From NCBI GenBank assembly GCA_900547135.1, contig URFJ01000004.1, forward strand, positions 1 through 38,122: a DNA stretch of 38,122 nucleotides. Direction: 5' to 3'. Made by a program: the position numbers and the translations under genes. The stretch comes from an uncultured Eubacteriales bacterium (lineage in GTDB: Bacteria; Bacillota; Clostridia; Christensenellales; CAG-138). The number at the start of each line of letters is the position of its first letter. The stretch's first letter is position 1. Positions 29,692 through 36,799 of this stretch are shown here, one piece after another. The notes below the pieces were generated by a model that worked only from the letters and a program-made list of their open reading frames with translations, had not been told where the DNA came from and did not search any database.

Positions 29692-30261
29692 TTACGGATT
29701 GCATGTGCCACAGGCTTTGTAACCTGCGTCCCTGGCTGAGCTTGTTGAGTTCCACCAAACAGCATTGCGTATTAATATTTTCTGTGCCCATCTGCAACTG
29801 GTATAGTGATACTTATTTGATTCAGAGCTTCCCACGTACTTACCCTTGTAATCAGATGGATCCATATCTGCTAATGTTCCAGACGGGCCATAGGTGGGCT
29901 TCGGCGTGGGTTTTGGCGTCGATGTGGGCTTTGCTGTAGGTTTAGGCGTAGGTTTAGGCGTTTGGGTAGGCTTTGATGTTGGTTTAGGTGTTGATGTAGG
30001 TTTTGCGCTAGGGCTTGACGTTGGCCGTAGAGTTAGTCCAGGGGTGATTATTGGGGCCGTTGCCCACGGAGTACTCGTAGCATTTGGCGTTTTGGTTGGA
30101 GCGCTTATAGACTGATTAGTGGGGGCGGCCGTCTGATCGGCAGTGTAATCTGTATCATTAGGCGATGGGGTTGCATCAGTACCCGTGCCCGCTGGGGCGC
30201 ATCCAATCATAATAGCCAAGGTTAAGATTAGTACAGCGAACACTTTCATGATGTGTTTCAT
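29692..30261 (-). CDS. lipoprotein with Thr/Pro/Lys linker and C-terminal Ada-like zinc-binding domain
   Basis: A signal segment ends IMIGC (lipobox-like), so the 189-residue protein is probably anchored outside the membrane. Residues about 22-125 are a Thr/Pro/Ser/Lys-rich linker of repeated TPKPTPKPT units, suited to crossing or lying in the cell wall. The last 55 residues (YVGSSESNKYHYTSCRWA, DAGYKACGTCNP) have the Cys-x(n)-Cys-x2-Cys layout of Ada-type metal-binding domains. These domains are also common at the ends of secreted nucleases. AAGGAG lies 7 bases before the ATG. It is a lysogenic-conversion (moron) candidate beside the repressor and has its own terminator. The function is unknown. 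Confidence 0.82.
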   Translation of the reverse strand: MKHIMKVFAVLILTLAIMIGCAPAGTGTDATPSPNDTDYTADQTAAPTNQSISAPTKTPNATSTPWATAPIITPGLTLRPTSSPSAKPTSTPKPTSKPTQTPKPTPKPTAKPTSTPKPTPKPTYGPSGTLADMDPSDYKGKYVGSSESNKYHYTSCRWAQKILIRNAVWWNSTSSARDAGYKACGTCNP

Positions 30262-30432
30262 AATATCACTCCTTGCTGTATTTATATTTGTATTACATAA
30301 GGATCATAGCATATACGACCGCAATTATCAATATACGGCAAGGGCAAATATATAAATAAAGGGCCATTTCGGCCCGATTGGATGTGGTTTATAATCATTT
30401 ATATTACTAAGGCTATTCGTTATATTTATCTC

Positions 30433-30798
30433 TTAATCTGCTAGATTTTCCTTGAAAGCAGATTCGACCTTTTCTAAAGAATCAATAAAGGCTAACACGG
30501 CCTTGATTTGATCATCGGGCATTTTCTCTAATTGCATAATTGCACGTCGGTGCTCATCTGAAAGGTTAGGGTTCTTGCTAATTTGCTTAAGCTTTTCCCC
30601 CGTACCAAATAAGAGCCACTGGGCATTGTAACCAAGCTTTTCTTCTATAAGATTAGCTACAGAATTCGATATTTTTTTGTTTCTTCCGGACAACAATGTC
30701 GATATATAACTTTCTGTCACGCCTATCAAGGCGGCCAACTCTTTTTGCTTAAGATGGTTTTCTTTAATAATCAATGCAATTCGCTCATTAAGCTCCAT
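30433..30798 (-). CDS. XRE-family phage repressor (CI-like)
   Basis: The start is the ATG 7 bases after AGGAGG (MELNERIALIIKENHLKQ). Upstream in-frame residues are rejected. The N-terminal helix-turn-helix is KELAALIGVTESYISTLLSG, then RNKKISNSVANLIEEKLG. The C-terminal 60 residues are helical and charged (SDEHRRAIMQLEKMPDDQIK) and carry no LexA-like protease domain. It faces away from the early promoter and direct-repeat operators next to it, the usual immunity-region layout. Confidence 0.88.
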   Translation of the reverse strand: MELNERIALIIKENHLKQKELAALIGVTESYISTLLSGRNKKISNSVANLIEEKLGYNAQWLLFGTGEKLKQISKNPNLSDEHRRAIMQLEKMPDDQIKAVLAFIDSLEKVESAFKENLAD

Positions 30799-30865
30799 AT
30801 ATAATCCTCCTGCTGCTGTTTGGGCGATTGTATCAAAAAAAGTTCGTTCAGTCAAGAAAAAACTA

Positions 30866-30903
30866 TTGACAACTTAATTCAGCTATGATAATCTTAGTTC
30901 AGC
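30866..30903 (+). promoter_or_regulatory. prophage early promoter with repeated operator
   Basis: TTGACA (30866-30871) is followed after 17 bp by TAATCT with a TGA extension. Overlapping it are two copies of (A/T)CTTA(A/G)TTCAGC (30872-30883 and 30892-30903), exactly 20 bp apart. A further GTTCAG lies at 30846-30851. Two turns of spacing on one face suits cooperative repressor binding. Confidence 0.6.
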
Positions 30904-30930
30904 AAATAAAAACTTGAAAGGAAAAAGATC

Positions 30931-31065
30931 ATGAAGTGTAGCACTGTAAAAGAAAATGCGATTAACACAACAATCTGGTTCGCGCCGAGCAGCCGGAGGG
31001 AATTGTACCGCGCTTCAATACTGGATCGCCGGTACCATTTTTCTCTATCGTCCGCCCTAACTTAG
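30931..31065 (+). pseudogene. 5' stump of an early phage gene fused out of frame to portal DNA
   Basis: GAAAGG precedes an ATG that opens MKCSTVKENAI. After that the frame runs through portal-gene DNA in the wrong register for about 33 codons and stops. The first 11 codons are probably the start of the lost first early gene (cro-like or antirepressor). The 44-residue product is unlikely to be functional. Confidence 0.5.
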
Positions 31066-31823
31066 TAAACCCATACAGGAACAATCTTGGATTAGGGTGT
31101 TCAGTGTTTGCGAATGCCATAGACTGCCTCAAAGGAGTTGACCTGGCATTTAATAACTTCTGCAGAGACTTTAGGTTAGGCGGGAAGAAGGTATTCTATA
31201 ACCGCGAACTTACAAAGGTCGCAGGCGTCACAAAAGACGGTCAGCCTATCTATATAGCGCCGGATGATATGATGCAGCAGTTGTTTGTGTGTATTGGCGA
31301 CGAAGTTGTGGACGACAAGAAGCTTGTGCATGAGTTTAACCCCGACCTTCGCGTTGAAGACAATAAGGACGGAGTGCAGGCGCATCTAGACTATCTCTCA
31401 TTTAGGTGTGGCCTGGGTGCGCGGCATTACAGGTTTGATGCGTCCCGCGCCGCACCTGTAACCGCCACTCAGTACACCGGCGAAAAACAGGAACTGAAGC
31501 AGAACGCCGCTAAGCACGGAATTGTAATTGAGCGCGCCATAAGAGATATTGTTAAAGCAATACTGTGGGCAGGGAAGAATATCATGGGTCAACCAGTCAA
31601 TCCGGAAGCAGAAATCACTGTTAATTTTAGCGATGGGTACATAGTAAGTGACGGCGAGAGACGAGCACAGGACGTACAAGACGTAAGGGATCACCTGATG
31701 CAGCCATGGGAGTACCGCATGAAGTGGTATGGAGAGGATGAGGAGACTGCCAAATCCATGATTGTTCGTAGCGTGCCGGAATTCGGCGGATACGCATATC
31801 CAACAGGAGAGGATGATGCTTGA
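30966..31823 (+). pseudogene. phage portal protein (A118-type), 5'-truncated
   Basis: The frame reads HNNLVRAEQPEGIVPRFNTG and FSIVRPNLVNPYRNNLGLG. It then goes from GTG at 31104 through SVFANAIDCLKGVDLAFNNF to an A118-type portal C-terminus ending PWEYRMKWYGEDEETAKSMI and PEFGGYAYPTGEDDA. Only about 285 of roughly 450-500 residues remain, and a TAA sits directly upstream of the surviving part. The portal forms the 12-fold DNA channel of the head, so this loss should disable packaging. A shorter product could start at the GTG at 31104. Its stop overlaps the next ATG (TGATG). Confidence 0.85.
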
Positions 31824-32989
31824 TGCTCACCTTCAGGCAGCTTGACGATCTGCCGGACGAGGTAATAACTCTGCTGAGCAAGACGGAGCAGAGTATCATA
31901 AACGACATGGTACGTCGGATAGCCCGCATGGGCGAAGCAACAGCGGCCACGAACTGGCAGATGGTGCGCCTTGAGGCTTTGGGCGCTGAGCAGGATTACA
32001 TAATCCAAGAGCTTAGCCGTGCGCTGGGAACCTTTAAGCATCTGATTGCCCAGCTATTCGATGAAGCGGCAACGCGAGCGCTTAAGAATGATGACATGAT
32101 ATATAGGGCCGCAGGATATGATCCCGTGCCACTATCCAAAAACCCATACCTGCAGCAGATAATATTTGCGGGCCTGGCTAAGACCAATAACGAATTTACC
32201 AATCTGACATGCACCACGGCCAACACAGCGTCAATGCAGTTTGAGCGTGCCCTCGACCTGGCCCATATGCAGATAGTTAGTGGAGCCATGGATTACCGCG
32301 CTGCAGTCAAGGCCGCTGTAAGGAGCCTTGCTGCCCGAGGTCTGGCTGCGATTGCGTATCCGTCCGACCATGTTGATTATCTGGATGTGGCGGCTCGCAG
32401 GGCGGTACTGACCGGAGTGAATCAGACGGCGGCAGAGCTACAGCTCGCCAGGATGGACGAGATGGGAACCGATCTTGTGGAGACAACGGCCCACGCAGGA
32501 GCAAGGACAGACGGCAGCCGAGGGCCGTCCGACCATGAGTATTGGCAAGGACAAATTTTTTCGCGCAGTGGCGCACATCCCATTTATCCTCATTTCGCAA
32601 CGTCTACGGGTTACGGTACCGGTCCAGGGCTATGCGGATGGAATTGCCGACATTCGTTCTTCCCGTTCTTCGATGGTCTTTCCGATCCTGCATATACAAC
32701 TGAACGCCTAAGGGAATATAATAATCGTACGGTAACTTACAACGGCAGGAAGATGACCCTCTACGATGCAACACAGCACCAGCGTTACATTGAGCGGCAA
32801 ATTCGACGCTGGAAACGCGAAAGCAACGCAACGGACGCTGCAGGGCTGGATAACAGCTATGCGCGGGATAAGGTGCGCGAGTGGCAGGCCGTACAGAGAG
32901 ATTTTATATCGCAAACTGGTCTTAGACGAGATTACTTCCGAGAAAGAGCGGGAAAACAGAACTTGGAAGCAGCCTCAAAGAATGCTTGA
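31823..32989 (+). CDS. phage minor capsid protein (Phage_min_cap2 family)
   Basis: The start is the ATG sharing a base with the portal TGA; GGAGAGG lies 10 bases upstream. The 388-residue protein fits the minor capsid/MuF-like family that follows portal in A118-type phages. It has an N-terminal helical region (about 1-160) and a C-terminal domain with VETTAHAGARTDGSRGPSDH, EYWQGQIFSRSGA and GYGTGPGLCGWNCRHSFFPF. The last pattern (G-x-C-x2-NCRH) is characteristic. The far C-terminus is helical and basic. It probably enters the head with the DNA. Confidence 0.92.
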   Translation: MLTFRQLDDLPDEVITLLSKTEQSIINDMVRRIARMGEATAATNWQMVRLEALGAEQDYIIQELSRALGTFKHLIAQLFDEAATRALKNDDMIYRAAGYDPVPLSKNPYLQQIIFAGLAKTNNEFTNLTCTTANTASMQFERALDLAHMQIVSGAMDYRAAVKAAVRSLAARGLAAIAYPSDHVDYLDVAARRAVLTGVNQTAAELQLARMDEMGTDLVETTAHAGARTDGSRGPSDHEYWQGQIFSRSGAHPIYPHFATSTGYGTGPGLCGWNCRHSFFPFFDGLSDPAYTTERLREYNNRTVTYNGRKMTLYDATQHQRYIERQIRRWKRESNATDAAGLDNSYARDKVREWQAVQRDFISQTGLRRDYFRERAGKQNLEAASKNA

Positions 32990-33003
32990 TGAGGTAAGAA
33001 AAT

Positions 33004-33201
33004 ATGAGCAATCGGGCAAATGAATACCCATGTCGAATGTTCTGCCCCCTTGTTGACAGGGTTATCCCTGCCAGCGATTGCATTGAGAACCAGGATTGCG
33101 CGACAGGTGTAATAAGGCCGAACGCGATACCCAAAGAATATAGATCAAAAGAGAATTGGAGTGAAATATGCAGGCAGTGTAAATATTTTGAATTAGACTA
33201 A
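33004..33201 (+). CDS. small cysteine-rich phage protein
   Basis: The 65-residue protein starts at an ATG preceded by GAGGTAAG. It has seven cysteines, including pairs CRMFC and CRQC and a DCIENQDC motif, suggesting a small zinc-binding fold. No family is recognised. A terminator directly follows, which isolates it from the Rha gene. Confidence 0.6.
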   Translation: MSNRANEYPCRMFCPLVDRVIPASDCIENQDCATGVIRPNAIPKEYRSKENWSEICRQCKYFELD

Positions 33202-33218
33202 AATGTGCTGCTCAATCA

Positions 33219-33243
33219 AGACGCCTAAATGGGCGTCTTTTTT
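33219..33243 (+). terminator. intrinsic terminator before rha
   Basis: AAGACGCC (33219-33226) pairs with GGCGTCTT (33233-33240) over TAAATG; TTT follows. It interrupts the head operon. Confidence 0.9.
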
Positions 33244-33275
33244 GATACAAAAAAATCAGCGAAAGGATTGATGAT

Positions 33276-33923
33276 ATGTTAGTAGAAGTGAAAAAGGCAG
33301 GAAAAGAAGAAAGGGTAATGGTAACAAGCCTAGACGTGGCCGAAACATTTGGAAAAGAGCATAAGAATGTTTTAAGAGATATCGAAACATTAGGATGCTC
33401 AGAGGAATTTAATCAGCTCAATTTTGAGCCGATTAAATATCGTGATGTAAAAAATCGCGAACAAAAAGCGTACTCCATGACCCGTGACGGATTCACCCTA
33501 CTTGTTATGGGATATACTGGGGGATTGGCTATAAAGTTCAAAGAAGCGTATATTCGACAATTCAACGCAATGGAACGAGCCTTGACAAGTAAAATCATCG
33601 AACGCGAAAAAGGCATAGCGGTAAGGCAGGCGCTCACTAAAGCGATTCAACAATCCAACGAAAATGAACGTATGCATGGTTATGCTTATTCAACTTATAC
33701 GAACTGCATTTACAAAGCCTTGTTTGGTATGAACGCAAAACAGCTGCGTGAGGAATATGGAATCGGCGCAAAAGATGAATTAAGAGATTGTTTTAACGCC
33801 GAAGAGCTTTGTTCGGTTCAGTCGGCAGAACGCCTTGTAAGCGGATTGATTGATCTGGGAATGGGCTATGAGGAAATAAAGGGATTTTTGCAAGAAAGGG
33901 TTACAAAGAGACTTGCTGCATAA
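33276..33923 (+). CDS. rha: Rha-family phage regulatory protein
   Basis: The N-terminal 100 residues are the pRha domain: VTSLDVAETFGKEHKNVLRD, a central YSMTRDGFTLLVMGYTG and GLAIKFKEAYIRQFNAME. The remaining 115 residues form a helical C-terminal part (GYAYSTYTNCIYKALFGMNA) of the kind found in phage ORF11/antirepressor-like proteins. Rha interferes with some temperate phages in hosts lacking integration host factor. It is transcribed inside the capsid operon but is flanked by terminators on both sides, and its sequence is AT-richer than its neighbours. It therefore looks like an inserted moron. GAAAGGA lies 11 bases before the ATG. Confidence 0.9.
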   Translation: MLVEVKKAGKEERVMVTSLDVAETFGKEHKNVLRDIETLGCSEEFNQLNFEPIKYRDVKNREQKAYSMTRDGFTLLVMGYTGGLAIKFKEAYIRQFNAMERALTSKIIEREKGIAVRQALTKAIQQSNENERMHGYAYSTYTNCIYKALFGMNAKQLREEYGIGAKDELRDCFNAEELCSVQSAERLVSGLIDLGMGYEEIKGFLQERVTKRLAA

Positions 33924-33933
33924 AGGCTCAGAC

Positions 33934-33955
33934 AAGGTGCGAAAGTACCTTTTTT
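33934..33955 (+). terminator. intrinsic terminator after rha
   Basis: AAGGTGC pairs with GTACCTT (one G-T pair) around a GAAA tetraloop, then TTTTT. It ends seven bases before the solitary CRISPR repeat. Confidence 0.88.
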
Positions 33956-33961
33956 GATACA

Positions 33962-33995
33962 GTCGCGCCCCCTGCATGGGTGCGTGGATTGAAAT
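33962..33995 (+). CRISPR. solitary type I-C CRISPR repeat in the prophage
   Basis: This 34-nt element begins GTCGCGCCC and ends GTGCGTGGATTGAAAT. It has the type I-C (Cas5d) repeat hallmarks: a GTCGC start, a stem CGCGCCC/GGGTGCG (one G-T pair, 7-base loop) and a TGGATTGAAA(T/C) end. Its last 20 bases, ATGGGTGCGTGGATTGAAAT, match the Bacillus halodurans type I-C repeat as I remember it. No second repeat follows within the next kilobases and no cas gene is present, so it is not an array. It abuts one TTGATACA copy (33954-33961) and is followed after six bases by another (34002-34009). It lies 33 bp upstream of the scaffold gene, in the sense direction. Confidence 0.85.
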
Positions 33996-34027
33996 TTGAT
34001 ATTGATACAAACTGAAAGGAGATTAAT

Positions 34028-34582
34028 GTGGAAAGAGAATATCTTGAGGGCTTAAAGCTGGACAAGGACACTATCGACAAGATCATGGCGGAGCACGACA
34101 AAACAAAGTTGGCGCTTAAGGCCGCCGAGGACGACCGAGACGGGTTTAAGGCGCAGCTGGATGACGTGCAGGCGAAATTGAAGGCGTTCGATGACGTAGA
34201 TATCGACAGCCTTAAAGATGAAATCAGCAGGCTTCAGGGCGATTTGTCCGCCAAAGAGAACGCATATAAGCAGCAGCTGGCGGAGAAAGATTTCGACGCT
34301 TTGTTGCAGACAGAAGTCCTGAAAACAAAGGGTAAAAGCTCTAAGGCGATTGCAGCACTGCTTGACCTTGAGGCGCTCAAGGGCAGCAAGAACCAGAAGG
34401 AGGACATAAAGGCCGCCATAGAGGAATTAAGGAAGTCGGACGCATACCTGTTTGATGTAACCGATACTCCGGCCAGAGTGTCAACAGGCGGCACGCACGG
34501 CGACCCCGATGGCACAACTACCGATCACTTTGTGGCGGCAGCCATGAAAGGTGCAGGACTAAACGCAGGAAAGGAAGGTTAA
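34028..34582 (+). CDS. phage scaffolding protein (GP20-like)
   Basis: The start is GTG, 6 bases after AAAGGAG; an overlapping ATG two bases earlier gives only a 9-codon frame. The 184-residue acidic protein is mostly coiled coil (about 18-95, KLALKAAEDDRDGFKAQLDD and LKDEISRLQGDLSAKENAYK). An Ala/Lys-rich segment and a short C-terminal domain, which probably binds the capsid protein, follow. Position before the major capsid gene and the coiled-coil layout match the GP20 scaffold family. It guides procapsid assembly and is then removed. Confidence 0.9.
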   Translation: MEREYLEGLKLDKDTIDKIMAEHDKTKLALKAAEDDRDGFKAQLDDVQAKLKAFDDVDIDSLKDEISRLQGDLSAKENAYKQQLAEKDFDALLQTEVLKTKGKSSKAIAALLDLEALKGSKNQKEDIKAAIEELRKSDAYLFDVTDTPARVSTGGTHGDPDGTTTDHFVAAAMKGAGLNAGKEG

Positions 34583-34588
34583 AAATCA

Positions 34589-35470
34589 ATGGCAAATTCT
34601 ATTGAATACGCAAAGAAATTTGTTCCCATTATTGATGGGATTTATAAGGCTGAATCCGTTACAAACGGAATGGACGCGGCGACGCGTCCTGACTTTTCGG
34701 GGGTAAACGAAGTAAAAGTGCTGAAAACCAGCACAACTGGTTTAGGTGATTACAGCCGCGAAAATGGTTACCCCAAGGGAGACATAACTGTATCCTGGGA
34801 GACGCTGACGCTTACCGAAGAGCGCGGAAAGGAGATATCTATTGATCGGATGGACGACGAGGAAACCCTCGGCTTGGCCTTCGGAACAATTACGGGCGAA
34901 TTTATGCGCCTTCATGTGGTCCCCGAATTGGACGCCTATCGATTTGCGAAGTATGCGGGGGCCTCCGGAGCCAGTAAGGCTGCCCCCGCTACGCTGACCA
35001 AAGATACGATCATCGCCTCCATTGATGAGGCGGTGCGCCAGCTGGACGCTGACGAGGTGCCTATGGCTGGCCGCAAGTTATATATCAACAGCGATCTCAA
35101 GCCTATCCTCAACGCCGCCCTCCAGCGGCAGTGGGGCAGCGATGCCGCGGTCAACACCGCGCTGGCTGGGTACAACGATATGCCCATCACTTGGGTGCCT
35201 AAATCCCGTTTCTACACAGGCATCACCCTTAATGACGGCACATCCAACTGGGGTTATGCAAAAGCGGCGGGCGCATCAGACATTAACTTTATGATCATTT
35301 ACCCGCCCGCGATCCTGCAGGTTGTCAAATTCAGCCTGCCCAAAATCTTCGACCCGGACACCAATCAGGACAAGGATGCGTGGAAATTCCAGTTCAGGGA
35401 GTACCATGATGCCTTTGTTTATGAGAACAAGGCAAAAGGCGTATATTTGCACGCTAAACCCACGGCTTAA
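34589..35470 (+). CDS. phage major capsid protein
   Basis: The 293-residue protein follows the scaffold gene by 6 bases, with GGAAGG upstream. It resembles the HK97-fold major capsid proteins of A118-like phages. The N-terminus is EYAKKFVPIIDGIYKAES, then come DYSRENGYPKGDITVSWETL and a FMRLHVVPELDAYRFAKYA helix. An AGRKLYINSDLKPILNAA strand-helix leads to the closing FREYHDAFVYENKAKGVYLH. It would form the head shell. The reading frame is intact, unlike portal. Confidence 0.92.
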   Translation: MANSIEYAKKFVPIIDGIYKAESVTNGMDAATRPDFSGVNEVKVLKTSTTGLGDYSRENGYPKGDITVSWETLTLTEERGKEISIDRMDDEETLGLAFGTITGEFMRLHVVPELDAYRFAKYAGASGASKAAPATLTKDTIIASIDEAVRQLDADEVPMAGRKLYINSDLKPILNAALQRQWGSDAAVNTALAGYNDMPITWVPKSRFYTGITLNDGTSNWGYAKAAGASDINFMIIYPPAILQVVKFSLPKIFDPDTNQDKDAWKFQFREYHDAFVYENKAKGVYLHAKPTA

Positions 35471-35481
35471 GGAGGAAGGTT

Positions 35482-35640
35482 ATGCTTATTAGGAAGGATA
35501 ATATTTACCGCAATATTGATGAAAAATTCCTGGCCGAATACAGGGAGAAGGGATATGTTCGGGCCGCAACAGACAGAACCCAAAAGGAGGAGGAGCCTGA
35601 CCCTGACAAGGCAGACGAACCAAAGGTGCCCAAGAAATGA
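35482..35640 (+). CDS. small phage protein after the major capsid gene
   Basis: This 52-residue protein is preceded by AAGGAGGAAGG, a very strong ribosome binding site. Its N-terminal half is folded-looking (IRKDNIYRNIDEKFLAEYRE) and its tail is Lys/Glu/Asp/Pro-rich. Small proteins of this kind are common after capsid genes in siphophages, but their function is unclear. Its stop overlaps the next start (ATGA). Confidence 0.75.
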   Translation: MLIRKDNIYRNIDEKFLAEYREKGYVRAATDRTQKEEEPDPDKADEPKVPKK

Positions 35641-35987
35641 AAGGCTTTTCGAGTTACGAATTCTATCGGGATGAATATTATGGAAAACTAAACCAGGAAG
35701 AATACACGGCAGCGGCACGTAAGGCCTCTACGCTAATTATGTCGGCAACCAACGGCCTTGCTGTTAATTTGGAAGCAGTAATGCAGGACAATCTCGCCAT
35801 GTGTGAATGCGAGCTGGCTGACGCCATATACGGGTACGATCAGGCTCCTAAGGGCGTGTCTTCCGTCAATAACGATGGGTACTCGGTGACGTATGTGGAC
35901 AGGGAAGCGTATGCGCAGAACGCATATATGCAGATTTGTCGCCGCTATCTGCAATATCCGGTAAACCTCATGTGCAGGTGGTTATGA
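35637..35987 (+). CDS. phage head-tail connector (adaptor) protein
   Basis: The 116-residue helical protein (FSSYEFYRDEYYGKLNQEEY, ARKASTLIMSATNGLAV, QDNLAMCECELADAIYGYDQ) fits the gp6/YqbG-like adaptor that joins portal to the neck. It is coupled by ATGA overlaps on both sides. Position (first of the connector genes) supports the call; the fold is inferred. Confidence 0.8.
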   Translation: MKGFSSYEFYRDEYYGKLNQEEYTAAARKASTLIMSATNGLAVNLEAVMQDNLAMCECELADAIYGYDQAPKGVSSVNNDGYSVTYVDREAYAQNAYMQICRRYLQYPVNLMCRWL

Positions 35988-36391
35988 TGATAAGCTTTGA
36001 TCAGACAATCACAATCTATAACAAGTGGTATGATCCCGCCACAAAAAAAACACTATGGCCTAAAACGACCATTACCGGCGTAAGCTGGTCAGGCCGCCAA
36101 AGGGTAACAACCGGCGAGGGCCTGACCTCCACGGACGGCTACAGCGCCCGTGTGCCGCTTACGGTCATGCCGGACGGATTCCTGGAGAAGGACCGGTACC
36201 AAGCTCTGGAACGGCCTGACGGCCACTGGACGGCGCAGAACGGCGATGTGGTGGTGCTGGGCGAAGGGCCGGAGGCGTCCGGAGGGATAACCGAAATTAC
36301 GAAGCAGTCGGTGAACTGCTTCACCGTCACGGCAGTACATACCGGCAATATGTCCCGCCTGCTGCCGCACCTGCGTCTGGAGGGCAAATGA
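35984..36391 (+). CDS. phage head-closure-type protein (DUF6751-like)
   Basis: The start is the ATG overlapping the previous stop (MMISFDQTITIYNKWYDPAT). The earlier frame extension lies inside the adaptor gene. The 135-residue beta-rich protein has TLWPKTTITGVSWSGRQRVT, then SARVPLTVMPDGF and a central GDVVVLGEGP. This is the pattern of small phage proteins labelled DUF6751 that occupy the head-closure/stopper slot. The family name is from memory; the role is from position. Confidence 0.75.
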   Translation: MMISFDQTITIYNKWYDPATKKTLWPKTTITGVSWSGRQRVTTGEGLTSTDGYSARVPLTVMPDGFLEKDRYQALERPDGHWTAQNGDVVVLGEGPEASGGITEITKQSVNCFTVTAVHTGNMSRLLPHLRLEGK

Positions 36392-36392
36392 C

Positions 36393-36797
36393 ATGGCAAA
36401 CAGGATTACAATTACAACGCCGAGAGGTTCCATCTATCATGTAGCTGGTAAGAATGGCAAGATTACGGCCAGGCTGGAATGGAATGCGGGGTTTGGGCGT
36501 GAGTACACCGGCAATTTTACACGGGCACAGATGTTTGTAGACAGCGAGGTCTTGCGCTTCTGCTCCGCTCGCGTGCCATTTGACACCGGCATGCTGCAAA
36601 AATCCGGCATCCTCGGCACAGTCGTTGGCAGCGGCGAGGTGAGATATATTGCGCCCTATGCCGCCAAGCAGTACTACCATACGGCGCCTACACGAAGCTA
36701 TGACGCCAATCGCGGCGGTATGTGGTTTGAGCGCGGCAAGGCAGTCGAACGGGATCGCATCCTGCGAGGCGCGCAGGAGATAGCGGGAGGGAAATAG
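36393..36797 (+). CDS. phage minor capsid protein (Minor_capsid_2-like)
   Basis: This 134-residue protein resembles the small minor capsid family in the HK97 gp10-like position. It has VDSEVLRFCSARVPFDTGML, VRYIAPYAAKQYYHTAPT and the closing GGMWFERGKAVERDRILRGA. It begins one base after the preceding stop and three bases before the next gene. It probably belongs to the neck or tail-completion machinery. Confidence 0.82.
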   Translation: MANRITITTPRGSIYHVAGKNGKITARLEWNAGFGREYTGNFTRAQMFVDSEVLRFCSARVPFDTGMLQKSGILGTVVGSGEVRYIAPYAAKQYYHTAPTRSYDANRGGMWFERGKAVERDRILRGAQEIAGGK

Positions 36798-36799
36798 AC

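Noticed and set aside
29894..30115. Gly/Val repeat open frame on the plus strand
   Set aside because: It is the complement of the Thr/Pro/Lys linker of the lipoprotein gene and has no start signals.
33962..34100. a CRISPR array starting at the solitary repeat
   Set aside because: No second repeat occurs at spacer distance or anywhere downstream, and a scaffold gene begins 33 bp later.
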